Shown one piece after another: positions 1 through 12,111 of a DNA stretch of 64,000 nucleotides; position 1 is the first letter of the stretch; each line of letters opens with the position of its first letter. The notes under the pieces were generated by a model. That model saw nothing but the letters and a program-made list of their open reading frames with translations. It made no database searches and was not told the DNA's origin. Both the position numbers and the translations under genes were made by a program. The stretch lies in the NCBI GenBank assembly GCA_948567375.1, contig OX419761.1:59433089-59497088 (forward strand). The letters are read 5' to 3'. The stretch is from Lunularia cruciata (lineage: Eukaryota; Streptophyta; Marchantiopsida; Lunulariales; Lunulariaceae).

Positions 1-265
1 TGCATCACACATAAGGTCTATAACAACAACATTTACCACTATCACTTGATCATCTTGGACCACAAATAAACCTGCTCTCACACATGCCATCTGCAAAGCA
101 TACAAGTGTTCCTTCCAAGCAAGGTTTCCACTCTCTCATACCATAATAAACACTATATCCTTGATGGCATCATGGTAGCTATCCTTTGTCTTCCAAAAAG
201 AGCCATATGGACCATTGTTGCATCTAGAATAGAACCATATTCAGAAGGGAGTAATGAAGATGCAT
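1..265 (-). mobile_element. LINE-like retroelement fragment, C-terminal coding part
   Basis: This stretch aligns by eye with 33280-33520, the C-terminal coding part of the large LINE-like relic, in the same minus orientation. Both share the segment that reads CPFGGQ-like, then the H-x-A-I and HWYALQ region on the minus strand. Here it is fragmented by stops and frameshifts, and the left end is cut by the window edge. It is an old, dead fragment with no capacity to move. Confidence 0.7.
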
Positions 266-1979
266 TGTAAATCAAAACAATGTGCACCTCTTAAATGGGG
301 CACTTTAGGTTTTGAACTTAAAATACTTCTCTCAAAAGGAAAATAGTGTGCAATGGCCTTAAATGCTAAGTACAAAAATGCAGAAAGGGTTAGTCTTTTT
401 GTATATTATATCACATTATCTTTCATTCATATGTAATATAATTACTGTATTATCATATGGTATAAATTTGAATAAATTATATGCTTTTATGATTATTTGA
501 AGGAATAGTGAAAATCTAAATAGATAGAGAGAGAAATAAATAAATAAATGTATATACATAATTTGATCTTAAAATTTTCCTAATTCTCATTGTTATTAAG
601 TCAAACATAATTATATTATTTTAAAATAATAAAACCAATAATATTTTGTATATCCATTATAATAACCTGGTCAAGCATTTGATCTCCATATATTTACTAC
701 ACTAGAGTGACTATATTTCTCAAAGATTTAAATGTAAGTAAGATATATTTTTAATAAAACAATTATATGCATGATATTCCTTTCTTTATGATAGCTTCAT
801 ACTAATCATTAAATTGATCTAAGTTAAATAGATTAGGATAGTTGACTATTATAAAACAAGTCCTTTAATTCTTATAGATATGCAATTTTTATATTCTAAA
901 ATCTATAAATGATATATTAATCTTTAGAGTTTTTATATTGATCAAAAATTTAATTTATGCTTTAATTTTTGGATAAGAATTATAAATTAATTTATATTAG
1001 CTTATATATTAATAATAAGATAAAATTTCAAACTAACTTGATTCAATACAAATACCTTGCTATTAGATCCTTCAGTAATTTTATATTTATATGCATATTA
1101 AATTTATATATAGGATAAATTGATCTTTGATAAGCATACTAAATATGAAAATATGATAATAAAAATAAGTTAATTTATTTTCAATCTCTAATTTTTATTT
1201 ACATCAGAAATTTCTATGATAAAATTAAATTCATTTAACATTATGTCAGATCCTCATTTGAAAATAGAAATTTAAAATTTAAGATTTCTATAAATATATA
1301 AACATATCTGATGAAGATATTAATATAAAATAAGCTTATATAAATAATTATTTATTTATTTTATTATTTTTAATAAAATTTCATATGTATAATTTAATTT
1401 TAAAGGCAGATTTACTTGATTATTACTTTTAACAAAGATGTATTTATATAAAATGATTATATTTCCATCATTATATTATTATCTGTAATTCATATATGAT
1501 ATATCAAGTTATGTTGTATCTATATTTGGTTTTATATCACCAGTTTATATTTTGTGTTTCTTTTATCCTTTAATTATTCATCAATAAAAAAATTCTATTT
1601 TCAAATAATCATTTCACTTTTATTTACTTCCAGTTCAAATTATTTACACTTGTGTATGATATCAAGATAATTCTTTTTATATTCAATTTATGAATACAAC
1701 AACATATATCAAAAATTATATTTTATTTCTCTTATTTCTCTCAATTATTACCATCAAATGAATAAAAGTTTACATATATAATAGGAGGCTACAAAAGCTA
1801 TGCTCAAGATATAATTTTGACAAGAGAAGTAGTGGAGACAATATGAAAATATATATTTTGAGTAGTTATAATATTTAGAGACAAAGTTTAAGGAGGATAC
1901 AACTTTAAAGGAAAGACAACTAGATAGAGCCACTCCGAAACAACAGCAAAATGCTCTTAACACAACTTTGCAGATATAT
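266..1979. other. AT-rich gene-free block
   Basis: From about 420 to 1700 the sequence is extremely AT-rich and has almost no CG dinucleotide. No reading frame, terminal repeat or RNA gene was recognised. Short frames on either strand look like chance products of composition. It may be decayed transposon DNA. An organellar insertion was considered, but no organellar gene is visible. Confidence 0.5.
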
Positions 1980-2060
1980 TAGGTGCAGTAGTGTAGATGT
2001 CCCATATTGATACCATTGAGGCTTAGCTCCATCTTACCTACATTTTTCAATCTTGGAGAA
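1980..2060 (+). mobile_element. possible LINE-like 3' tail fragment
   Basis: A short stretch containing a 'taccattgaggcttagctccat' type segment matches the tail of the plus-strand LINE-like copy at about 3050-3120. It also matches, in reverse complement, the tail region near 32840-32900 of the large copy. This suggests the 3' untranslated end of a second LINE-like insertion just upstream of the copy at 2410. The match is short and imperfect. Confidence 0.4.
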
Positions 2061-2409
2061 AATATATCTTGGAAAAACAAAATGCCGACTACAAGTATAA
2101 TATTTAGGTGAAGAACAACAAGGAAAGTTATTTGTTAAATATAAATATAGTTTGATATGGAGAATATGAATCACAATATTAATGACGACAAGGAAGCCAA
2201 CTGACTCAAACCCTTGTATATTAGATGCAGAAGTGAGGAGGAAAAATTATAGAATCTATTTTCATGGTCTACTCCCCATACACCATGTGAGAGGAATATA
2301 GTAATAACTAAAAAAATTTAAAAGAGCAAAAAGGATCAATGACCAATTTGTTAAACTTCATTGATTGATTAGAAGTGTAAAAAGGAGCACCCACTTACAT
2401 CTCATAAAA

Positions 2410-3130
2410 TAGTTAAAACCTTGTGAGTGTGGTTCTACACTAGATGTAGTAGGGATCCATATGACACAATGTCCTTTTGGAGGACAAAGGATAGCTATCC
2501 ATTATGCCATCAAAGATACAATGTTTACCATGGTATGAGAGAGTAGATACCTCAATTGGAAGGAGCATTGGTATGCTTTGTAGATGACACAAGTCAAAGT
2601 AGACATATTTGGTTTAAGATGATCAAGTGACACTAGCAAATTTTATGATTACAGATACCACACATGATATAGTTTGGAAGTAGTGATTACTCATCCTTTT
2701 AAATGAGCAACGAGTAGAGCAATAGTAGGTAAGCTCCAAGAATAAGGATATCCAATCTTTGATGTATCCTCTTTGTTCCTATAGCCTTGGAGTTATATGG
2801 AGCTATGGATATGGCATTTGACACATTTGTCAAGGAGTACACGAGAGTATATCTTACTAGTTGTTAGGAGGTATTACTCTCACTTTCCTAGTTCATGGAA
2901 TACTTTAGAAAATATGTGTCCATTGCTCTATAACATTACATTTTTTGGTGCAATCCATAGAAGAGCAATCACAATAAGTAATGGTTCTTAAGATGTTTCA
3001 ATAATATACCAATCATATAGCCAATAGTGTATAGACCAGAAAGCTTGTATAGCTCCTATATCTTAGATGCAATAGAAAAAATTTCTCATACCAATATTAT
3101 TGAGGCTTAGCCTAATTTACCTTTAATGTT
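2410..3130 (+). mobile_element. LINE-like retroelement fragment, C-terminal part and 3' tail
   Basis: On the plus strand the translation near 2455-2600 reads MTQCPFGGQRIAIHYAIKD, then an interrupted stretch ending in LNWKEHWYAL. This is the same conserved C-terminal region as the minus-strand relic at 33.0-33.5 kb (CPFGGQMIATHDAIRN and LAWREHWYALQMIR). The following part contains the homologue of the 'VPLVLELYGAMD' segment and ends in the shared GC-poor tail near 3050-3120. In-frame stops and frameshifts show it is dead. It is oriented opposite to the other two coding fragments. Confidence 0.75.
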
Positions 3131-4016
3131 TACCCTTAGTCAGCTTGGTGGAGGTCTTCACATCGTTTTTGCTTTCCTACATGATGGCTTGTTTCTTTGA
3201 AAATATCACTTTAAATAACCATGAGAAAGGCTAAAGTTATATGAGATGTTTGCATAATCCACCTCATTTAACTTCATGAAGTGTACTCAGAACAACATGA
3301 TGATACAAAGAGTTATTTAGGGTGTTTGACAAAATAAAGTAAAAAAGTGGCATACCATCATAAAGATGGAAGTAAAAGAAAATCTTGGTTTTTAAATTAG
3401 GAAATTCTATTGTTAGCTATTTGGCATAACTAAAAAGGAAATCTAATCAAAGAATCAATGTAGTATGTAGTTAAGACCAAGCTAGAGAAAAAGATTTATA
3501 AAGGCTATGTTACTATCATGAAAATTATAGGAATTTTCTGCCAGAGCTGATAGAAGTTAGACTAAACTTGTATTCTGTTTATGTAGAGAACTCATAATAG
3601 GGTTTTAGTGACAATTATCATATGATGATTACGAGTAGAGGGTCAATTTTAAAGTTCTTTTTATGTATACTTATATATTGTGGGAAGGAAATAAGATTAA
3701 TTATGGGGTCATTATGGGTCTAAGGGTAATTTTATGAAAACATTAATGCGTACTTAATTTTTAGTTGAGAACATTAGGGGGTTTCAGAAATAAATTTATG
3801 AAGCTTTATATATTTTCTAAACTCCATTACAAAGTCTATGAAAAGTAGGTATGGAGCACACTTGCAAAGTACATAGACCTACTATGGAGTTTTGTCCAAG
3901 TTCCTTATTTTTAGTGAACTCCATTATAGGCGGTTAGTAGGAAATAAGAAATATAGAGTTTGTGTTGGAACAATGTAAGCATTAATTTCACTTAAGGTTA
4001 ATAATGGATTGCCTAA

Positions 4017-4049
4017 TTTGATTTGAATTTGAATTTGAATTTGAATTTG
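4017..4049. repeat. TTTGAA hexanucleotide microsatellite
   Basis: About five consecutive copies of a TTTGAA hexamer are directly visible. It is a simple sequence repeat in noncoding DNA. Confidence 0.9.
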
Positions 4050-4437
4050 TTTTTCAAGAGGGAGAGGGATCGAGCAAAGCTCTCAATTTCTTTGCAAATC
4101 TCTCATTTCTCTAGTTAGAAGAGTGTTTTGATTGAGCAATGGAGTGTTTGAATGAGTGTGTTTTCTTTGTTGAGGTAGGAGTTGGAGTTGGAGTTGGATT
4201 TTGATTGAGTGTGTTTGAGTTTGATTTCTTTGCTTGAGAGTGGGATTTGAAAAGTCCCATAGAGAGATTTGACTATATTTGAGTGTGACTTGAGATTGGC
4301 ATGCTATGAGGTAGTACATGCAAAGAACTCCCAAGAAACATAAGCAAATTTATACAATGGAATATATGAATAGATTTGATGATTGAGGATGAATGTTTTC
4401 TATATGGAAATTGTAATGGGGCCAAAAAGTCTAATAC

Positions 4438-4545
4438 AAGATGTTATGGGAAGTATAATAGACATGCGGGAAGTGAAGATGTTATGGGAAGTATAGATGT
4501 GTGGGAAGTGAAGATGCTATGGGAAGATAAGATTTATGGGTAAGA
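4438..4545. repeat. minisatellite, three units of 33-38 bp
   Basis: Three consecutive units begin with AAGATGTTATGGG or AAGATGCTATGGG, at 4438, 4476 and 4511. Each contains a GGGAAGT core. The units shrink from 38 to about 33 bp and have diverged by small changes. No coding role is apparent. Confidence 0.8.
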
Positions 4546-4834
4546 AGATCTATAGGAATGTACAATAGTAGAAGAAATTAATGAAGCATTTAGCGGTGTG
4601 TTGATAGGTCAAGAGCATCTAGCATCTAAGAGAGGAAAGCCAATTGGCCATTGTGGCACAAATTGCTAGGGTAGTGGCGGGCGGTAGTTCAAGGTCACCT
4701 TTCTTGAGCATATTCTCACTCACCTCTTTGTGGAGAAAAGATGCATTCTTGAGGAGGAGGTGCCCTATTTGAGTGAGGAAGATGAGAAGATTATACACAA
4801 TGGAAAAGGTGGTGATGTTGAGGTCATCATCTCC

Positions 4835-4887
4835 ATAATCTGCACTCTTATCCTTTGACAGAGTTAAAAGATGAGAGTGCAGATTAT
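4835..4887. repeat. 18-bp inverted repeat (hairpin)
   Basis: ATAATCTGCACTCTTATC at 4835-4852 is followed after 17 bases by its reverse complement with one mismatch at 4870-4887. The flanking sequence is purine-rich plus-strand DNA. It could be a tiny foldback element or a chance product of decay. No terminator or RNA gene role can be assigned. Confidence 0.75.
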
Positions 4888-5512
4888 AGAGAGGATGAGG
4901 GAGAGGATGAGGATGATGAGTAACTAATCAGTTCAATTTTGTATACATCATATTATTGGATTTGATGTATTACTTTGAAACTAATTATGTTTCCCTTAAT
5001 TAATGAATCTTTAGTTAGTTTTACTTTATGGATGAAAAATTTGATGGATGACTACTATTCATTGTTTATAGGTGTTCAACCAATTCATGTTGAGATATAT
5101 GCATTACAAGTAGTGAGGTTAGGAAGTGATGGGTCCTTGTACATCTTCATCCCTTGATAGAGCAATCTCTCCTTCTTCTTCCTCTCTTTATCCCTAGGGA
5201 GGCCCCCTTCCTCCTCACATCAGAGAGCACCTTCACACTCTTGTTCTATTAGAGGAGCACCTTCACCCTCTTGGTCTCCACCTCTAGACTTGTTCATTGA
5301 CATAGAATGGGTATTAGATGATTGTATCCAGGTGGTAGAGGAGCAAGATAGACACCTCATTGAGCAAGAGAGTAAATTGGAAAGCTTAAAGGAGTAGGAC
5401 AAATTCCTGTTTAAGAGAGAGAGAGAGACTCCTTTGTGAGCAAGAAGACACTCATGTTGCAAAGGAAAAGATGCATTTGACCTTTGCTAGGATGGAGAGA
5501 GAGAGAGGAGAG

Positions 5513-6007
5513 GTGTAATAATATGGAGGTTACCAATGAATTAGTTAAGACTAATGAAATAAAAAATAGTCCAGATTAACCAAGAATTATAAGAATATTC
5601 TAGAGGCATCTAAGAAGCTACTTGATACCTTTTATATATTGAGTAATGTGCATGCCAAGTGGTGATTTCTAGTAGGAAGCTTCTTGGCTAACTTGGCTTG
5701 CATGCCAAGTAGGTTTTTAGAAGGAAGCTCATTGGGAAACTTCACAACTAGCTTAACTTGCATGCCAAGCTAGGTGGCTTCTAGAAAGAAGCTTCTTGAG
5801 AAGCTTTCTGGTTGACTTGGCTTGCACTTTAAGAAAGCGGCTTTTAAGAAGCCTCTTGAAAAGCTTCTCAAGAGCTTTATATGCTTCCCCATAAATACCA
5901 AAGCCTAAGCTCATGCTAGGCATTTGGAGTTTCACTCATTCAAGTGTCCCAATATGAGCTTTCATTTTGACCTTCCATTTTCTTATTTCTCTCCTCAGTC
6001 TTTTATA
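5513..6007 (+). repeat. A1 5' LTR
   Basis: It starts TGTAATAATATGG and ends TCTTTTATA, where sister copies end in TTTTACA. It contains several GAAGCTTC blocks and a TATA-like CCATAAATACC near 5890. The primer-binding site follows immediately. It is about 495 bp, the same length as the A2 LTRs. Confidence 0.9.
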
Positions 6008-6023
6008 TTAGTATCAAAGTAGG
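6008..6023 (+). promoter_or_regulatory. A1 primer-binding site (tRNA-iMet type)
   Basis: TTAGTATCAAAGTAGG directly follows the 5' LTR. It resembles the TGGTATCAGAGC complement of the initiator tRNA-Met 3' end used by many plant LTR retrotransposons, with one or two decayed positions. Confidence 0.7.
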
Positions 6024-6269
6024 AATAGAATGGATGGAATTTATGGACCATCAAACACATTTCTGCCAAACCATTGGGATTTATATGTCCAAATACCATC
6101 CAAACATCATTTCTCATAGTTCATCATCTCATGCTTTGGGAATTCTTCTTGAATGCAATCACCTTGTCCAATGAACCATTGGTACTTCTTATTGTAACTT
6201 TTAGAGAATGATGAACATGTTGCAACTATACGTTAACTTAGATAAATTGTAGGTAGTTTGATAGAGTAG

Positions 6270-6904
6270 TAGCCATAATGGCAATGCCTAGAGTTATCAT
6301 TGCTACGCAACAAAAAATTGAGCACCTTACTAGATTTTTAGAAGAACAAGACAATCAACAATAAGAGCATGTAAAGAGAGCACCATTTTGAGAAGGAGAA
6401 AGGAAAATCTGATTTCCAAAACCCAAGGTATTTGAAGGCAAAAATCTCTTGAGCATAATGGAGAATTTTATATTTGATTATGAATGTTATCTCAATTGAA
6501 GCTACAAATCTTCAAGATGAACAAAGATAGATTCTCTTGGCTTCAAGCCAATTGGATGGAGTGGCAATATTATGGCAATTTTGAGTAAAGCAAGCTAAAT
6601 GGAAATTTTTTGCACCAATCTCAATATGTGAAGAATTTAAGAGTGCAATAAATGGGCAATTCTAAGCTATAAATGCCACACAAACTGCACAAGATAGGTT
6701 GGCAGAGTTCAAGTAGATTGGTTCTATAAGAAACTATATCACTAAATTCCAAAACACCATAATGAAAATTCCAAATATAATAGAGGATGAAGCTCTAGAC
6801 TGATTTGTGAGGAGTTTAAAGTCCCAAACCAATTGGAATTGACCATGCTGGAGTACAAACACTTGGAAGAAGCCATGGAGTTGGTTGAGAGCTTTGATTC
6901 CTTG
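6270..6904 (+). pseudogene. A1 gag, 5' part (broken)
   Basis: The plus-strand translation shows a decayed retrotransposon gag. It has segments like ILLASSQLDGVAILWQF, NATQTAQDRLAEF and IRNYITKFQNTIMKIP, with the spacing seen in the better-preserved A3 gag at 21170-21500. Stops interrupt it. It is cut at the CCTTG target site (6900-6904) by A2 and resumes at 12607, so the two halves form one disrupted gene. In A1 the zinc-knuckle cysteines near 12735-12790 are lost, whereas A3 keeps them. Confidence 0.8.
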
Positions 6905-7398
6905 TGTAAAAGAATAAGGAGAGAAATAAAAGAATGAAAGAGTGGAGTGAAAGATCACATTGAGACTCTTGAATAAAGGAAACTTTAAATGCCTAGCATG
7001 AGCTAAGGCTTTGGTATTTATAGAGAAGCATACAAGGCTCTTGAGAAGCTTCTCAATAAGCTTTGTAAAAGTCACTTTCTTAGAGTGCAAGCCAACAATT
7101 GAGAAGCTTCTTTCTAGAAGCCATCTACTTAGCATGCAAGCTAAGCTAGTTGGGAAGCTTCCCAAGAAGCTTCTTGCTAGAAGCTACCTACTTGGTATGC
7201 AAGCTAAGCTAGTCAAGAAACTTCTCACAAAGCTTCCTCTTAGAAATTGCCACTTGGCATGCACATTACATGATAGTTGGAAAGTACCAAGTAGCTTCCT
7301 AGATGCTTCTAGAATATTCTTATAATTCTTGGCTAATTTGGTCTATTTGCTACTTCATTAGCCTTGACTTACTTATTGGTAAACTTCATGCTGTTTTA
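6905..7398 (-). repeat. A2 3' LTR
   Basis: Read on the minus strand it starts at a diverged TGTAATAATATGG-like end near 7398 and finishes ...TTCTTTTACA at 6905. It carries the family A GAAGCTTC blocks and a GGTATTTATAG (TATA on the minus strand) near 7011. Confidence 0.88.
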
Positions 7399-7546
7399 TA
7401 TTCTCTCACCACTAGTTGGTGACGTCCTCATCACCATAGAAGCTTCAAACTCCTAAATGACTATTTGTGCATTCTAGAGATGAGAGAGATTCCCAAGTGG
7501 TATCATGAAGGGAATACCCTTTCCAAAGGACTTTTTATTCCATATG

Positions 7547-8900
7547 TTATTGGCAACCTTGTTGAATTTTGCAACAAGCAAGGATACAATCAATTTCATA
7601 CTCATGATCATTGATAGGGACGGGAGGAGGAAGAGGAGGTTGGATACAAGAGAAAAAGGAATATGGATTAGAAAAAACAGGTTTCAACTTGGAAACATGA
7701 AAGACAAGGTGGATTTGTATATGACAAGGCAAAGCAAGTGGATAAATAATTGGAGAAATGACTTGGATGACATTAAATAGACCTATCCAAATATGAGCAA
7801 GTTTATGGACTTGGGTATTAAGTAGGAGGGGTAGGTTACAAGAAGAAATCATGTCCTTATCACCAAGTTGAAAGGTGAGATCACAATGATAGTGGTATGT
7901 GTATTGTTTTTGATAATTTTGAGTAACAAGGAGATGAGATTTGGCTTGTTGTAGAGATTGGGATATTGTGATCAAGAAGGTGGAAGTATGAGGGACATGA
8001 GATGGAGGAAATGAGATTGAGGAAATGAGATGGGAATCTGGAACAAGTGGATCTTGGCTAAAATTAAGGAAGAAGGGAGAGAATCTAATGCTTGCATGTT
8101 TGAACTTATTGTAGGAAAACTCAATAGCTCCAAGACATTCATCCCAATTGGTATGGTGAATGTTGACAAAGGCAAAAAACATATCTTCCAATTTGTCTTT
8201 CAGTTTGAGGATGATAGGCCATAGACAAAGCAAGCTTGGTGCCAAGGATCTAGAAGAGTGCTTGCCAAATTTGTTTGGTGAGTTGAGAATCATAGATGGA
8301 GATGAGTACACAAGGTATCCCATGATGCTTGAAGACATTGTCAAAGTAGATTTGGGCAAATGTTGGAGCATCCATTGTATCAAAGGTTGGTACCAAATGG
8401 ATTTTCTTACTAAGCTTGTCCACAAATACCATAATTATTGTGTGATCTTGCTTTGCCTTGGGAAAAGATGTGATGATCTATTAAGCTCACATGTTTCTTT
8501 CAAGTAGATGGTATGGGAAGTGATTGAAGAGTCCACTTGGTTTTTGGTTGCTGGCCTTATTGCATTAGCAACTTTCACAATGTCAAACAAACTCTCAAGG
8601 GCAAGGATGATATTTAAGCTAATATGTTCCCATCAAGCAGATGGTATGGGAAGTGATTGAAGGAGTCCACTCGGTTTTTGGTTGCTGGCCTTGTTGCATT
8701 AGCAACTTTCACAAGATCAAACAAACTCTCAAACATCTTGTGCCATGTTGGGCGACCACCATTTATGTTGTAGGGTACCCAAGATCTTGTCCACACCCAT
8801 GTGACCAATGATTGGTAAGTCATGGGCTTCTTGAAAGAGCACTAGTTGTAGATCATCCTTGGCTAAAATATAGATCCAATTCTCCTAGAATAGAAGGCCT
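7547..8900 (-). pseudogene. A2 integrase and chromodomain start (broken)
   Basis: The minus strand has an integrase core in pieces. FVDKLSKKIHLVPTFD carries the first catalytic Asp (8250-8432), followed by the second-Asp region. An uninterrupted frame at 7547-8425 then covers the C-terminal integrase and ends in a chromodomain start (PINDHEYEIDCILA). At 8483-8748 a 133-bp segment of the zinc-binding part is tandemly duplicated. The frames do not connect, so no functional integrase is encoded. Confidence 0.8.
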
Positions 8901-9074
8901 TCCTTGAAGGAGATGGTGTTGTTGTAAAGCAATCCTAAACTCAATTTGGACCTTGGAGTAGATTGATATTATTGTAATTGTCATTGTGATGAGAGGAAGG
9001 ACTTCAAATCTGGTCATTGTGATAACATATCAAGGATGACATAAAACCTACTAGGTTTGTACTCAAGTTTGAGG

Positions 9075-12000
9075 TCAAAAAATTGTAGTTATTCTTCCCA
9101 TTGATGATGTTGACTCTTCATGTATTCCAAATATAATATCTACAATAAGGGCTTGTGATCGGTTCACATGATCACTTGTTTCTCCAAGAGATAATGCCTC
9201 TATACCTTGGTGGTATATACCACTTCTAGTTGTTCTTGATCTCAAGTGGAGTAATTCCTTTCTATGGTGTTTAGTCAACAAGACACAAAGGCAATGGGAT
9301 GTAGCCCATTTGGAAATTCTTGATGCAATACAACTCCAATGGTAAAGTTAGAAGCATCAAAATCAATCACACAAGGTAGTTGAGGATCATATGGTTGAAG
9401 AATGGGTCTTGCAAACACCATATTTTTTAGCTTCTGGAATGCTTCTTTATGCTTGATGGTCCACTAAAATCTTGAGGTCTTCCCCAAGAAGTCAATAAAT
9501 GGTGTGGCCATATGAGTATAGAAGTGAATGAACCATCAATAAAAACTTGCAAATCCATTAAATGCTCACACTTTTGTGGTATCCTTTGGAGTAGGCCAAT
9601 CAACAAGTGCCTTGATTTTCTCCTCCTTCATCTTGATATCCTCTCATGAGATCTTGTAATCCAAGAAGGAAACTATCTTTTGCCAAAAGGTACACTTTGA
9701 CTTCTTGTAGTAAAATTTCCATTGACGTAGTTATCTTAGTACTTCTTGCACATGATTTGCATGTTTTGCTTTTGTCTTGCCATAGATTAAAATATCATCC
9801 AAGAACACCATCATGCATTGATCCTATAGCCCATCCAACAACCAATGCGTCTGATCCATGAAGATTTTTGGAGCATTAGTGAGCCCAAAAGGTAGAACTC
9901 TTTATTCAAAATGCCCATACTTTGTGCAAAAGGTAGTCTTTTGCATATCCTTTCTATCAATAGGAATTTGCTAATAGTCACTTTGGAGATCTAACTTGGA
10001 AGATATATTGTGCCCCACTCAATTGATCTATAAAGTCATCAATTCAAGGCAATGGGTATGTATTCTTCACTATTTGTTTATTGAGGACATAATAATCAAT
10101 AAAAAACTGAAGTCCTCTTTCTTTCTTTGGTACAAAAAATATTGGTACCCCTTACGGAGATGTACTTTATCATATGAAATCCTATTCCAACAACTTTTTC
10201 TGTGTTATTCAAAGCTTGTCCAACTCTTTGGTGAGAGCCAATAGATTGGTCTACTCATTGGAGTGCTTCTTAGCAACAACTCAATCTTGAAGAGCATATC
10301 ATAATTGGAGGATAATCCCTTTGGCAGATCATCCAAAAACACATCTGCAAACTCTTGAACTATTTGATCAATCATTGTTTTATGAGGCTTTTGGTCCTCA
10401 TCATTATTTCCATATACAATTTTCTTGACCCACACTACAAAAGTAAGCTTACATTCCTCCAAAGCTTGCTCCATGGTTGCTTTATATACAAACTCTCCAT
10501 CTTAAGATTGACTTTTCTTACATGTCTTACTCAAAAGTTCTAGACAATCTAATTGGAAATTCCTACCTTGATGTCGTACTTGAATCTTTCATTGGTTCCA
10601 ATCAAATTTAACCTTATGATGTTCAAGCCAAGGCAAATCTAAAATGATATCATGATGTAGAGGTGCTAGTACAAACCTCATACACTCCAAATATTACTCA
10701 ATCTTGAAAGTAATAGAATATGAGGTACAAAATACAAAACCCTTTTTATCATCCACCATCATCAATCTACTTCCAATTATTGGCTTGATAAAAATATCTA
10801 ATTCTTTTGCTAACTGTATGGACATGCAATTCTTTGAATTTCTAAAATCAACCAAGATCAGATATCATACCTTGCCAAGTGAAGTTAACTTTTATAGGTT
10901 GAGCCTTCAATCTCATTGGAATTAATCAAGTTCCCAACAGGTGGCTCAAGTTCTTTTATTGAGATTCCTTGTTTCCTTGATCACGCTCCAAAAATTCCAT
11001 TTGAGAGATTTGTTGTGGTTGTCTATTCTTGAGTGGGCATTAAGCAATATGATGCACAATTTGATAATAATAAAATCAACCACCATTTCATTGCAATTTT
11101 TCTCTATCTATAAGGCCAAGTAGTTTTTGTTGGATTGCATCAATCTCTGTTAGTAATGGCTCCTCCACCCATGTGTAATATATGGGTAGGTTTTGTGAAG
11201 GTTGAGGTCAAGACCATGTTGTCAAAACCAAGGAATCAAAGCATTTAGCCAACTACATGGTTTCCTCTAAGTGGTTGGGCTCTTGCATGGTCACTTTGAA
11301 TTTGGTGCATGACTTAAAACCCTCACAAATTGATCTAGAGCTTCACTTTCTAATGTATTTAGAATTTGCATTATGGAATTCTAGAATTGGGTGATGTAGT
11401 TTTTTACAAAACCAATTTGTTTCAATTTTTCCAACCTATTTTGTGCAGCTTGTGTTGCATTTATCTCTTTTTATTATGCTCAATTATTACACCCTTGAAT
11501 TCTTCATATGTTGAGATTGGTGCAAAAGATTGATATTTAGCTTGCTCCACTCAAAATCCCCACCATAGTTTTGCCATTCCATCCAATTGACTTGAAGCCA
11601 AGAGAATCTATCTTCATTCATCTTGAAGATTTGTAGCTTCAAAATAACATTCACAATCAAACACAAAATTATCCATTAGGCCAAGAGGTTCTTGCCTTCA
11701 AATACTTTGGGCTTCAAAAATTAGATTCACTCTTCTCCTTGTCAAAATGATGCTCTTTTAACATGCTCTTGTTGTTGATGGTCTTGTTCTTCCAACAATT
11801 GAGTATGGTGCTCAATTTATTACTACATAATAATGATAACTTTTATCATTGCCGCCATAAGTACTACTCTATCAAACTACCTACAATTTATCTAAGTTTA
11901 CATGTAGATGCAACACATCCACCATTCTGCATAAGTTATAATTAGAAGTACCAAGGGTTCATTGGACAAGGTTATTGTACTCAAAATATTCTACCCAAAG
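9075..12000 (-). pseudogene. A2 gag-protease-RT-RNase H (broken)
   Basis: Reading the minus strand from about 12000 down to 9075 gives remnants in the canonical gypsy order. The linker before RT (10205-10474) reads QEFADVFLDDLPKGL, then RSTPMSRPIYWLSPK, the entry to reverse transcriptase. RT and RNase H fragments follow, colinear with A3. Only one copy of the 20-residue linker unit is present, where A3 has three. Stops and frameshifts are frequent. Confidence 0.75.
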
Positions 12001-12111
12001 CATGAGATGATAAATTGAATGAAATGATGCTTGGGTAGTACATGGATACAAAAATCCCAATGGTTTGGTGGTCCATAAATTCCATCCATTATATTTATAC
12101 TTTTATATCAA

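Larger units (their letters stand above)
3131..5512. other. intergenic or unidentified decayed repeat DNA left of A1
   Basis: No complete gene is recognised. On the plus strand, short acidic or coiled-coil-like reading frames occur at about 4700-4830 and 5280-5400 (for example VVEEQDRHLIEQESKLESL), separated by stops. Further plus-strand pieces of similar character lie right of A1 (17605-17730). They may be remains of one older plus-strand coding sequence into which A1 inserted, but no family could be named. A hexanucleotide repeat, a minisatellite and a hairpin inside this interval are listed separately. Confidence 0.45.

Noticed and set aside
420-1700. Organellar (mitochondrial or plastid) DNA insertion
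   Set aside because: AT-rich composition alone suggested it, but no organellar gene, tRNA or intron motif could be identified.
7011-7325. 104-residue plus-strand frame with repeated LLARSYLLGMQAK-like units as a repeat protein
   Set aside because: It lies entirely within the A2 LTR, and the apparent protein repeats are translations of the GAAGCTTC-type LTR sub-repeats.
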